Origin: a virus
Strand: one strand, 5' to 3'
DNA: 35,979 bases
Virus record (IMG/VR): IMGVR_UViG_3300041809_000527
Location: 1 to 35,979 of that record
Part shown: in pieces, positions 11,182 to 18,478 of the stretch
How the letters are laid out: each line of letters opens with the position of its first letter
How positions within the stretch are numbered: the stretch's first letter is position 1
The notes under the pieces: model-generated
What the model saw: the letters and a program-made list of their open reading frames with translations, nothing else
Told to the model about the DNA's origin: nothing
Databases searched by the model: none
Translations under genes and position numbers: made by a program

Positions 11182-13587
11182 ATGGAGATCCTTGACCCCA
11201 ACGCGCCGCCGACTCCCAGCAAAGAAGAGTTGATTTCCCAACTCTCCAAACCGATTGCAACCGTTATGTCGGGCGAGATGGCGGATGAGAGCGACATCGA
11301 TAGGGTCTGGCTCCTGCGGATGGCGCACAAGAACTCTCTGTACTACCGCGACTTGGCGTATTTTGCACCCGCTCTCTATCAGGGTCTTGTGGATACGACT
11401 GGCGTGGACGGCTCCATTCTCCCGGACGATTCTTGGCAGGGAAACGGGGTATACGACTACACGCAGAACATCTATCGCGGATACTGCCGCAAGATGGAAG
11501 CGGTCCTCGGCACCCGCATCCCGAACGCGGTCGCAGTTCCGAACGATCCCAGCGACGAGAAGGACATAGCCGCCGCGCGGGCCGCAAACAATGCGGCTAT
11601 GTACGTGCGCCAGCAGTGCGAACTTCAGGTACAGATCCTCTGGCTGGTGTACAAACTATTCAACTTCGGAACCTCATTCTGGACACTCGAATGGGTCGAG
11701 GATGCCGAAAAATACGGCTGGAAAGAAATTCCCCAAAACGCCACGGAGCAATTGGGACTCGGTGGAGGATTCCAGTGCCCGCAGTGTGGTGACGTGGCTC
11801 CTGGAGATGCACGGCCGCCACAATGTCCACAGTGCGGCGGCGACATGAATAGCGCGGCCTACCAGGAGCCAGCCCAGGCAAACGTTCCAGCCGATCTGCC
11901 TCCTACCCGCGTTCCCAAGGGCGGCTTAGAAATCGATATCGCTGACGTTACCGAAGTGAGTGTCCCACTCGATACGGACGGCATGAAGGGAACGGACGCC
12001 TGCCTGTGGATTCGCCGGGAGCGCGAAAAGCACAAAGCCATACTGCTTCAAAAGTACGGCGATACGCTGCGTGAGGCAATCAAATCAGGCGACAACGCTT
12101 TCGAGAATGAGTCGGTTTCCCTCCAGTACGGCGAGAGTGTTCGATCATCAATGGCGTCTCCCATCGGCATCGTGCGTCCTAAGCGCGAAAACCGATGGAC
12201 CATTATCGAGGAGGACTGGACGCCGGCCATGTACGAAATGGTTGACGACAAGCCGAGCCGGAAACTTCTCAAGGAAAACTTCCCCGATGGCGTTCGCATC
12301 ACGGCGGTCAAGGGACACGTCATTGACCTGGAAAATCGGAAGCTCACGGACCACTGGCAGGCGTGCCAACCAGAGCCCACTCAGCGGATCATGTGTGAGC
12401 CACTGGGGCAGGATTGGGTCCAGACTCAGGATCTCCTGAACAATATCCTGAACCAGTGCGCCGAGACAATCGAGCGGTCCAACGAGCCAGGTTTTGCGGA
12501 TCCCACGCGCGTCGATATGGATGCTTGGCAGCGGCGCCGCGATAACCCAGGCGACCTGATCCCTGCCGTGCGTCCTCCGGGCGGCACGCTGGCGGACCTG
12601 ATCTATCGTCCTCAATCCCTGACCTTTTCGGAGCAGATTCCACCGTGGAGAGCCCAGGTGGAAGAAACGTCGCAGGACACTTCCGGGCTCACGCCGATTA
12701 TCTGGGGTGGCGACACGTCGGACCCGACTGCGCGGCAAAGCGAGTTGAAAACGAACGCCGCCATCCGCCAACTTTCCGTTATCTGGGTGATGGTCGGGAA
12801 GTCCCTGGAGAGCGTCTATGAAAAGGCGTGCAATCTCCTCGCCGAGCATGAGGACGGAGTTTTGGCGTTCTCCAAACAGCGGGCGAACGAATATGGCAAG
12901 TTTGACACGGTGATGGTGGCCATTGAGGACCTGAAGGGCGGCCATTACCATTTCGAGGCCGATGAAGCTATCCCGATGACATGGGGTCAGCAGCGTGACC
13001 TCCTGATGTGGATGCTGGACAAGCCGGCCGATATTCTGAAGGCGTGGGGCCTTGACGATCCGCTCAACATTTACGAATTCAAGGAATTGTTGGGAATGCC
13101 TGGGATGCACGTTCCGCATCTCGATCAACGCGACAAGTGCATGGATGTGATTGGCAAGCTCCTGGAGGGGGCGCCACAGCCGGGGCCGGTGAATCCCGAT
13201 GGGTCTGCCGGTCCGCAAGTTCCGTCCGTGCAGCCAGACTGGGAAGACGACGTGGATTTCTGCGCGAAATTAGTTGGACAATATCTCGTCAATAACTTCG
13301 AGCTTGCGGAGTCTAACCCGAATGGATACGCCAACTTGCAGTTGTACGGTCAGGCGTGCCAAAAGAAGGCGCAGCAGCCACCTCCGAAGCCGCCGATCAA
13401 GCCGAGCGTGTCGGTGTCGTTGAAGGGCTCAGACTTAGGATCGCCAGCCATCACCGAAGCGCTTCAGCAATCCGGTATTGAGCCCCCAGGCGTCCAAGCA
13501 CAGATTCAGCCGCCGCAGCCGAAGCCGGTTTCCGTGCCGATTCCGCAGCCGATTCCGGGCGCCATGCCGCCGCCTCCGGCCCAATAG
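11182..13587 (+). CDS. portal protein (P22-type, zinc-ribbon insertion)
   Basis: The product has 801 residues from ATG 11182 with CAGGAG upstream. It forms the dodecameric DNA gate at one head vertex. Support: length (podovirus portals run to about 700-800), position between terminase and scaffold, and the layout of helical wing and stem with NIYRGYCRKMEAVLGTRIPN near 90, TARQSELKTNAAIRQLS near 515 and a central crown/stem. At about 198-222 two CPQC pairs (CPQCGDVA, CPQCGGDM) form a zinc ribbon unusual in a portal. The C-terminus (about 730-801) is Pro/Gln-rich and probably disordered. It belongs to the run 9944-14400. Confidence 0.85.
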   Translation: MEILDPNAPPTPSKEELISQLSKPIATVMSGEMADESDIDRVWLLRMAHKNSLYYRDLAYFAPALYQGLVDTTGVDGSILPDDSWQGNGVYDYTQNIYRGYCRKMEAVLGTRIPNAVAVPNDPSDEKDIAAARAANNAAMYVRQQCELQVQILWLVYKLFNFGTSFWTLEWVEDAEKYGWKEIPQNATEQLGLGGGFQCPQCGDVAPGDARPPQCPQCGGDMNSAAYQEPAQANVPADLPPTRVPKGGLEIDIADVTEVSVPLDTDGMKGTDACLWIRREREKHKAILLQKYGDTLREAIKSGDNAFENESVSLQYGESVRSSMASPIGIVRPKRENRWTIIEEDWTPAMYEMVDDKPSRKLLKENFPDGVRITAVKGHVIDLENRKLTDHWQACQPEPTQRIMCEPLGQDWVQTQDLLNNILNQCAETIERSNEPGFADPTRVDMDAWQRRRDNPGDLIPAVRPPGGTLADLIYRPQSLTFSEQIPPWRAQVEETSQDTSGLTPIIWGGDTSDPTARQSELKTNAAIRQLSVIWVMVGKSLESVYEKACNLLAEHEDGVLAFSKQRANEYGKFDTVMVAIEDLKGGHYHFEADEAIPMTWGQQRDLLMWMLDKPADILKAWGLDDPLNIYEFKELLGMPGMHVPHLDQRDKCMDVIGKLLEGAPQPGPVNPDGSAGPQVPSVQPDWEDDVDFCAKLVGQYLVNNFELAESNPNGYANLQLYGQACQKKAQQPPPKPPIKPSVSVSLKGSDLGSPAITEALQQSGIEPPGVQAQIQPPQPKPVSVPIPQPIPGAMPPPPAQ

Positions 13588-13778
13588 TCGGGACAATCCC
13601 CGATTGCCACCATTGCCGCAGTTGCCGCAAGATGTAATTTGGGACCGGGTAAACTGACTGCGCGTTCCCATGGGGCAGATGGTCCGGTCCCCGCGAGGTT
13701 AAGTGCTGCCCAGCGCGGCGATTCCGGCAGCGCGGTCGTCACTGTTCGGATTTTGCAGGGAGAGTGAAGGAGAAGAAG
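13588..13778. other. short intergenic region
   Basis: This region holds a small hairpin right after the portal stop (TCGGG ... CCCGA, about 13589-13605) without a T-run. No frame with a ribosome-binding site was seen. It ends in AAGGAGAAGAAG, the ribosome-binding site of the next gene. Confidence 0.4.
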
Positions 13779-14069
13779 ATGCAGGAAGAACGTATTCGGG
13801 AAGTGCTGGAGAAGCAGTTGGCAGCCGACAATGAGCGCACGATGGGCATGAATCAGGCTCAGTGCGGGACGAACGCAACAATAGGAGGGGCGCTCGGAAT
13901 GGCGGCGAAAAATAGCCTGCGTAATCGCATTCACCGTAAGCTGATGAGCACGGAAGAGGCCAGGGAGCAACACAATCTCTTAGGCGAGTTGGAAGAACAC
14001 CTGCTCGACAAGCATCCGGACGTGGCGCGCATCTTGGAGTTGCTGGACCTAACTAAGGGAGCGCAGTAA
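13779..14069 (+). CDS. small helical charged protein
   Basis: The product has 96 residues from ATG 13779; AAGGAG lies at 13767-13772, which excludes the GTG at 13764. It is almost entirely helical and charged (MQEERIREVLEKQLAADNE ... HNLLGELEEHLLDKHPDVAR). A Gly/Ala stretch with GGALGMAAKNSLRNRI lies in the middle. Located between portal and scaffold. Head-assembly accessory by position only. Confidence 0.65.
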   Translation: MQEERIREVLEKQLAADNERTMGMNQAQCGTNATIGGALGMAAKNSLRNRIHRKLMSTEEAREQHNLLGELEEHLLDKHPDVARILELLDLTKGAQ

Positions 14070-14088
14070 AAACCGGAAACAGCCCAAA

Positions 14089-14400
14089 ATGTTCAAGCGC
14101 ATCCTCGCCAAGATCGTACTCGCACTCTCCACGCAGCCCGCATTCCGCGGCGCGGCGTCCAATGGATCTTCCAGCGATCCGATGAAGGTTCTGCGCCACG
14201 ATGAGATTGACGAAGCCGAGATCGAGACGGCATGTTTCGCCGGGAACTTTGCCAAGAGTGAGGATTACGTCGGCACGCGCGTTGCGTTCCAGGAGCAGTT
14301 GGCCATCATGCAGAACGCGAAGAACCGGCGATACCTGAATTCCTGCCTCGGCGGAGCGCAGGAAACGGAACGATTCATCGCGGAGAGGACGCGGGAATGA
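14089..14400 (+). CDS. small phage protein upstream of the scaffold
   Basis: The product has 103 residues with a short hydrophobic N-terminal helix (MFKRILAKIVLAL), then an acidic helical part (DEIDEAEIETACFAGNF) and ending NRRYLNSCLGGAQETERF. The block A-x-F-A-x-(D/N)-F-x-x-(S/A)-E-x-Y-V-x-TR-(V/L)-AFQ-E is familiar from phage proteins next to portals, role unknown. The ribosome-binding site is weak. The gene is followed by a stem-loop and a new promoter. Confidence 0.65.
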   Translation: MFKRILAKIVLALSTQPAFRGAASNGSSSDPMKVLRHDEIDEAEIETACFAGNFAKSEDYVGTRVAFQEQLAIMQNAKNRRYLNSCLGGAQETERFIAERTRE

Positions 14401-14411
14401 ATTTTGAAAAA

Positions 14412-14445
14412 CGGCCCGACCAGAGCGCTGCCGACGACCGGGCCG
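14412..14445 (+). terminator. stem-loop upstream of scaffold promoter
   Basis: CGGCCCG (14412-14418) pairs with CGGGCCG (14439-14445) around a 20-base loop that itself contains AGCGCT. No clear T-run follows. It may end or attenuate the upstream transcript before the new promoter at 14491. Confidence 0.4.
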
Positions 14446-14490
14446 CTTCAGCAAACGAGTCTGCCTGATCCTACCCCGAAATATCCCAAC

Positions 14491-14519
14491 TTGCAACGAA
14501 TCCCGTAAAGCGTTACCCT
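14491..14519 (+). promoter_or_regulatory. sigma70-type promoter, leaderless scaffold start
   Basis: TTGCAA (14491-14496), 17 bp and TACCCT (14514-14519). The start would be near 14526-14530, at the ATG at 14530. No ribosome-binding site precedes that ATG, so the message would be leaderless. Confidence 0.55.
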
Positions 14520-14529
14520 ACTCACAGAT

Positions 14530-15885
14530 ATGGCAGGAATTGCAGTAGGGATTGGCGATGTGGGCGCTGGCGCACCTCCCGGTGGCGCTGACAGCTATTC
14601 AGAACTCGGCTCTCTTTTGGGAGACGCCTACGATTCAGCAACCTCTGGCGAAGAAACGCCGGCCGGCGAAGCAGGCGAAGGCGGAGGACTGCCAAGTGAA
14701 GGCACGTCCGACGCGCCCGGCGGGGAAGCTCCCTCGTCCGCTTCCCCGCAAGAACCCCCCGGCACGCAGGAACAGCAACCGGGCCAGCAGCAGCCCGATG
14801 CCGCGCAATCGCCGTGGGCGCTCTCGCCGGACGGTAATTTCTATCAGGTTCCCAAGGCCGAACTGCCGCGAGTGCAGGGCGCTCTCCAGTTCCACCAGCA
14901 GGTAGGGCAGATTTTCGCCACGCCGGCAGAAGCTCAGATGGCATCCCAACAGGCGTTCGACATGCGAACCATGTACAACGACTGGATGTATGGCAACGAT
15001 GATGCCGTGCAGAGCGTGATGAACTTCTGGAGCGGTGCCCAGGCGACCGACCCGCAATCCCGCGCCGCGTTTTCCCGTTCGTTCGAGAAGATGCTTTCCG
15101 CCGCCCCCGGAGTTCTTCAGCGCACTAACCCGCAGGCGTACCAGAACTTCGTGCGCGCGCAGGGAAAATCGCTGGTGGATTCGCTCTACCAGAAAGCGGC
15201 GCAAAGCGGCAACCCGCAGGATCTGATCGACGCGCAATCCGTCGATTGGGGATTGAACGGCCAATACCAGAAAGAACTTCCGAAGGCCGACCCCGCGGCG
15301 CAGGAGCGTGCGAACTTCCAGCGCCAGCAGCAGGAGTTCAACCAGCGTCAGCAGACCGCCATGCAGCGCGACGTGGGGGCTTTCAACAACACTGCCGTGG
15401 AAGGCGCAAAGTACACGCAACTCAATGGAAAGATTGATGCTTTGCTCGCGCCAGTGAAAGGCAAGTATGGCGACGTTGCATTCAACGACCTGAAAGCCGG
15501 CATTCAGCGTGAAGTGATCGACACCCTGAAGGCATCCGAGTGGTTCACGGAGCACAAGCAAGCCTTCGATCAACTGATGGCCGATTACCGTATGACCTGG
15601 CAGAGCGGAAACCCCGGACAGGGCCTACAGCCGCGCGTTCAGGCGTACATCAGCGATTTTCTGTCCAGAGCAAACCGCGTGCTTCCATCCATCGCCGCGA
15701 AGCGCGTTAATGCTTCCACGCAGGCCCAAACCGGCAAGCAGAACGGCCGCCAAGTAGCCCCGCAGCAACGCGGCGCTACAGGTCGCCCATCCGCTAACCC
15801 GCAGGCCCCAGCAGGAAAAGACGGACAGCCCAAGCGTCTCACTTCCAACGAGTGGGACCAGCAATTTGCGGCGACTTTCCGGTAG
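14530..15885 (+). CDS. scaffolding protein
   Basis: The product has 451 residues. The first 95 are Gly, Glu, Pro and Ser-rich and acidic. The middle (about 115-370) is helical and rich in Gln, Ala and Phe, with no recognised enzyme motif. The C-terminus is basic (AKRVNASTQAQTGKQNGR ... QPKRLTSNEW), the typical coat-binding end of scaffolds. Position directly before the coat gene, acidity and length agree with known podovirus scaffolds, which guide shell assembly and then leave. No protease gene is seen nearby, so it would be recycled as in P22. Confidence 0.82.
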   Translation: MAGIAVGIGDVGAGAPPGGADSYSELGSLLGDAYDSATSGEETPAGEAGEGGGLPSEGTSDAPGGEAPSSASPQEPPGTQEQQPGQQQPDAAQSPWALSPDGNFYQVPKAELPRVQGALQFHQQVGQIFATPAEAQMASQQAFDMRTMYNDWMYGNDDAVQSVMNFWSGAQATDPQSRAAFSRSFEKMLSAAPGVLQRTNPQAYQNFVRAQGKSLVDSLYQKAAQSGNPQDLIDAQSVDWGLNGQYQKELPKADPAAQERANFQRQQQEFNQRQQTAMQRDVGAFNNTAVEGAKYTQLNGKIDALLAPVKGKYGDVAFNDLKAGIQREVIDTLKASEWFTEHKQAFDQLMADYRMTWQSGNPGQGLQPRVQAYISDFLSRANRVLPSIAAKRVNASTQAQTGKQNGRQVAPQQRGATGRPSANPQAPAGKDGQPKRLTSNEWDQQFAATFR

Positions 15886-15907
15886 AAGCCCGGCGCACTA
15901 TATCCGC

Positions 15908-15923
15908 CGTTCCACGTGAAACG
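15908..15923. promoter_or_regulatory. parS-like palindrome in the capsid leader
   Basis: CGTTCCACGTGAAACG contains GTTCCACGTGAAAC (15909-15922), which fits the conserved core GTTNCACGTGAAAC of the bacterial chromosomal parS sites bound by ParB. Thirteen fixed positions match, which would be expected by chance roughly once in a thousand windows of this size. No ParB or ParA gene lies in the window. No second copy was found by eye. Confidence 0.6.
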
Positions 15924-15939
15924 GTAAGTTTTCTTACCG
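15922..15939 (+). promoter_or_regulatory. GGTAAG/CTTACC hairpin
   Basis: CGGTAAG, loop TTTT and CTTACCG form a perfect 7-bp stem. It starts on the last C of the parS core. There is no T-run behind it, so termination is unlikely. It could be an operator with the same half-sites as 1195-1212 or an RNA element of the capsid leader. Confidence 0.5.
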
Positions 15940-15943
15940 CGCC

Positions 15944-15970
15944 GACTCCTCCGGTCTATTCAAAGGAGTC
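15944..15970 (+). promoter_or_regulatory. hairpin sequestering the capsid ribosome-binding site
   Basis: GACTCCT (15944-15950) is the exact complement of AGGAGTC (15964-15970), separated by 13 bases. The right arm contains the Shine-Dalgarno sequence of the capsid gene (AAGGAG at 15963-15968, ATG at 15978). Pairing would hide it, giving a translational switch. Confidence 0.55.
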
Positions 15971-15977
15971 TTCATAA

Positions 15978-17351
15978 ATGTCGATTACGGCCCAAACGGC
16001 GAATGTCATCCCGACGATGATGGAGCAAGTTCGCCCGAAACTCGCCTATTTCCTTGCTCAAAAACAGTCGAAATTCGCAAGTCTGTTCAACAAGGCCGCA
16101 GAAAAGCACAACGTCTCGGCTTTCACGGATGCCGCTTCCGGCGGCTCTCCCACCTACACCTATGGCGGTCCCGTCTTGGCGTGGCGCGTCCCGGTGCTCC
16201 TGAGCATTGGCGGCGACTACCAGGCAATCAGCCTAGACGGTGGCGACCTGGGAACTGGGTCCATGATGAGCACCGCCTTCATGGCCTTCGGGACCTTCGA
16301 GAACGATATTGGCTTCAACTTGCCGCTGCGCGCGATCTACGGATCCAAGGACGCCAAGCAGGCCATCACGAATGCGCTGCAATTCTCGCTCGGCAAGGCA
16401 ATCTCCGAAATGGCCCTCTACGACGAGATCGGCCTGTTCAACGATTCGACCGGGACCCTGGCGCAAGCCAACGGCACCGGCAGCCCCGTGATTTCGAGTT
16501 CGCAGGTCACCTACAACTTGGAATCGACCTTCGCTTTCAACCGCTTGCGAGGGGCCAACGCACTGGTGGACGTGTACAACACCTCCAATGTGCTGCAATT
16601 TGCCGGCGCCCGCATTGCCTCGATCAACTTCGCCAGCAATACCGTCACACTGAAAGGTGTAAGCACCTACACGCCGGCCAACACCGACCAGATCATGTTC
16701 CCGAACATGGGCCTCGGCGCCGCGGCGGGCTCCTACACCGCCGCCGCCGGATCCTGGCGCAACGGTATCTACACCTTCAACAGCACCACTTCGTCCGGTT
16801 CGCTCGGCGGCCTTGCCTACAGCACCGCTTACGAAATGGTGACCCCTGCCGTCAACGGCCAGAGCGGGTTCTACACCCCCTCTCTCCTGTACAGCGGCAA
16901 ATCCCAGTTGATCCAGCGGCGCGACGAGGAAGCCTACACAGGCGTAATCGGCGTCTGCCACATGGCCCAGCGCGTTTCCTGGTACCTCCAGGGAATCACC
17001 ATCTCGAACTGGTTCCGCGGGGCGTCCGACAAGATGATCGACATTGCCCCCGGCGGCAACGACTATGGCGACACGTTCATGGCCGGCGATGTGACCCACT
17101 ACGTCTCCCGCTATGCCGGCAAGGCCCGCGTGGACTGGCTGAGCCCCTCCAACTGGGGCTGGACCCAACTCCAGGACATCGACTTCATCCAGACTCCGGA
17201 AGGCCAGCGCATCTTCATCGGCCGATCTTCCAGCACCGGAAACCCCCAGGCTGGCTTCCAATTTTATTTGTGCAATAGCAGACAGCTATATTCCGTCGAT
17301 CCGGGATGTGCTGTTGTTTTCTATAGCTTAGCGATACCTTCGGGCCAATAG
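15978..17351 (+). CDS. major capsid protein
   Basis: The product has 457 residues with AAGGAG 9 nt upstream. It follows the scaffold, as coat genes do. The product is Gly/Ser/Ala/Thr-rich with the expected long N-terminal helix (residues 8-45), a beta-rich region and no signal or catalytic motif; the HK97 fold is inferred from context, length and composition. An insertion-like region (about 200-290, TLKGVSTYTP, GAAAGSYTAAAGSW) may project from the shell. Codon use is strongly biased to C/G-ending codons for codons 60-427, as in a highly expressed gene. It changes abruptly for codons 428-457 (TTT, TAT, TTG, AGA, CTA, TTA, ATA). A strong terminator follows at 17401. Confidence 0.88.
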   Translation: MSITAQTANVIPTMMEQVRPKLAYFLAQKQSKFASLFNKAAEKHNVSAFTDAASGGSPTYTYGGPVLAWRVPVLLSIGGDYQAISLDGGDLGTGSMMSTAFMAFGTFENDIGFNLPLRAIYGSKDAKQAITNALQFSLGKAISEMALYDEIGLFNDSTGTLAQANGTGSPVISSSQVTYNLESTFAFNRLRGANALVDVYNTSNVLQFAGARIASINFASNTVTLKGVSTYTPANTDQIMFPNMGLGAAAGSYTAAAGSWRNGIYTFNSTTSSGSLGGLAYSTAYEMVTPAVNGQSGFYTPSLLYSGKSQLIQRRDEEAYTGVIGVCHMAQRVSWYLQGITISNWFRGASDKMIDIAPGGNDYGDTFMAGDVTHYVSRYAGKARVDWLSPSNWGWTQLQDIDFIQTPEGQRIFIGRSSSTGNPQAGFQFYLCNSRQLYSVDPGCAVVFYSLAIPSGQ

Positions 17352-17400
17352 CGGAGTCCGTTCTGGACCAACCGCTAGGTTTTTGACAGTACTTGGAATC

Positions 17401-17436
17401 GGGGCCAGACTGGCGCTTCTAACGCCTTCTGGCCCC
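17401..17436 (+). terminator. strong terminator after the capsid gene
   Basis: GGGGCCAGA (17401-17409) pairs with TCTGGCCCC (17428-17436), and inside it GGCG pairs with CGCC. The stem is followed by TAAGCATTTTAG, only partly T-rich. Placement after the capsid gene and its stability make an intrinsic terminator likely, perhaps leaky or also protecting the 3' end. Confidence 0.72.
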
Positions 17437-17514
17437 TAAGCATTTTAGCTCCCGAACCGGGGATTCACCCGATTGTTATCCGCTCCCGGACGGCCCATCA
17501 TCAGGTGAGGCAAT

Positions 17515-17619
17515 ATGAGCATCACGGGCACAGAGCATGAGGATCATCCCGACTTCCATCAGCCGATAGAGTGGCCCGCTGTGGATGTTTTCATCTCGGT
17601 TGAAAGCGTGGATCAATGA
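17515..17619 (+). CDS. 34-residue acidic peptide
   Basis: The frame begins MSITGTEHEDHPDFHQ and ends VFISVESVDQ. CAGGTGAGG precedes the ATG and the TGA overlaps the next ATG (ATGA). It is His and acid-rich at the N-terminus. Its first four residues (MSIT) equal those of the capsid protein, but the rest does not, so this is probably coincidence. Function unknown. Confidence 0.5.
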   Translation: MSITGTEHEDHPDFHQPIEWPAVDVFISVESVDQ

Positions 17620-17864
17620 CTTCAAAGCAAATCAAGGAGATAGCGGACCGGCTGGCGGCATCGAACTGCACGAGGATCTTGTGCGGTACGGCAGCGCAGG
17701 AGATCGCGGCGGCACTCCACAACGCCTACGCGGAGGGATTTGAGGCTGGGCAGCGCGTTACGGCCGAGGGGAAGATCAAGAGTGGCGCTCCTGGTGCCCG
17801 ATCTTTTCCTGAATCTTTGGAGCGCGTGGACTGGAGCGGAGTCATTAAAGCGTCGGTGCTATAA
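17616..17864 (+). CDS. small hypothetical helical protein
   Basis: The product has 82 residues. Two helices (KQIKEIADRLAA and AAQEIAAALHNAYAEGFEAG) surround a CTRILCG segment, followed by a flexible tail. The A-x-ALHNAYAEGFEAG block is common in small phage proteins of unknown role. The start overlaps the previous stop. Its own stop codon TAA lies within the TATAAT of the promoter for the next gene. Confidence 0.65.
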   Translation: MTSKQIKEIADRLAASNCTRILCGTAAQEIAAALHNAYAEGFEAGQRVTAEGKIKSGAPGARSFPESLERVDWSGVIKASVL

Positions 17865-17865
17865 T
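17857..17865 (+). promoter_or_regulatory. extended -10 promoter TGC-TATAAT
   Basis: Same box as at 9917, again followed by CAGGAGA and an ATG (17886). The -35 region is weak. The box overlaps the end of the preceding gene. Confidence 0.65.
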
Positions 17866-17885
17866 CCGCACAGGAGAACGCGCCC

Positions 17886-18437
17886 ATGCGTAAAGCCGTA
17901 GTCCTTATCGTTTTGGCGGCCCTGGAGACATTTGGGCAGGTCCAAGCAGTGAATCAGGCACAGGGTCCAACCTCGAACAATTACGTCACCTATCTGGATA
18001 TCGGCTCGACGCCGCAGTACATCTGCGAGGCGCAAGCGGTCCAGCCGCTTACCACCTTCTACGTTTCGTCCTCTACCCTCACGCAGATCGCCGTTTCGTC
18101 CAACGTCGGCACGATCACGTTTGCCTCGACAAGCTATTTGTGGATCGGAGCGCGGATCACGGTCGCAGGGTCCGCGACCACAGCGCTCAACGGCACATAC
18201 AGCGTGACGGGGGTCTCGGGCTCGACGGCGACTATCGCCACATCCGGCGTGTCAAACGGGACGTACAACGACTCTACCCTGACGGTTTCAACGCGTGCCC
18301 CGCTGTTGAATTCTCTGGTCTGGGCAATCCAGGTCACGCAGTACTCGGGGGCCAATCAAATCGGACAGTACTGGGCTGGAACTCCAGGGCCTATTCCGCC
18401 AATGAATCTAGCGTGTTCGTCCAGGCACAACTACTGA
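17886..18437 (+). CDS. secreted beta-domain surface protein
   Basis: The product has 183 residues. MRKAVVLIVLAALETFGQ is a Sec signal peptide with likely cleavage around FGQVQA. Residues about 62-133 form an Ig-like module (IGARITVAGSATTALNGTYS ... VSNGTYNDSTLTV). Related modules sit as insertions in the proteins at 20253 and 22721. The C-terminal part is a single beta/loop region. A surface or virion decoration role in an envelope-exposed place is inferred; an exported host-cell-modifying protein is the alternative. Its own extended -10 promoter and CAGGAGA precede it. Confidence 0.75.
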   Translation: MRKAVVLIVLAALETFGQVQAVNQAQGPTSNNYVTYLDIGSTPQYICEAQAVQPLTTFYVSSSTLTQIAVSSNVGTITFASTSYLWIGARITVAGSATTALNGTYSVTGVSGSTATIATSGVSNGTYNDSTLTVSTRAPLLNSLVWAIQVTQYSGANQIGQYWAGTPGPIPPMNLACSSRHNY

Positions 18438-18444
18438 TTCGGGA

Positions 18445-18453
18445 TGGTATGAT
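18445..18453 (+). promoter_or_regulatory. extended -10 promoter TGG-TATGAT
   Basis: TGG followed by TATGAT (18448-18453) lies 26 nt before the GTG start of the holin-like gene; AAAGGG at 18461-18466 is between them. No good -35. Confidence 0.45.
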
Positions 18454-18478
18454 AAGCGCGAAAGGGTAAAATGCTCAC

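Noticed and set aside
12148-13218. 356-residue minus-strand frame inside the portal gene
   Set aside because: Antisense to a well-supported gene with third-position GC bias; no ribosome-binding site and no recognisable product.
14635-15573. 312-residue minus-strand frame inside the scaffold gene
   Set aside because: Leu/Arg-rich mirror of Gln/Ala-coding sequence; shadow of the scaffold frame.
16181-17278. 365-residue plus-strand frame and its 342-residue minus-strand counterpart inside the capsid gene
   Set aside because: Both follow from the strong C/G third-base bias of the capsid gene. His/Arg/Gln-rich products are typical of shifted frames.
17383-17388. Perfect TTGACA hexamer after the capsid gene
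   Set aside because: No -10 box at 16-18 bp (the bases there are the terminator stem), so it is not called a promoter.
15978-17619. Shared MSIT start of the capsid protein and the 34-residue peptide at 17515
   Set aside because: The similarity ends after four residues and the two leaders differ, so this is most likely chance.
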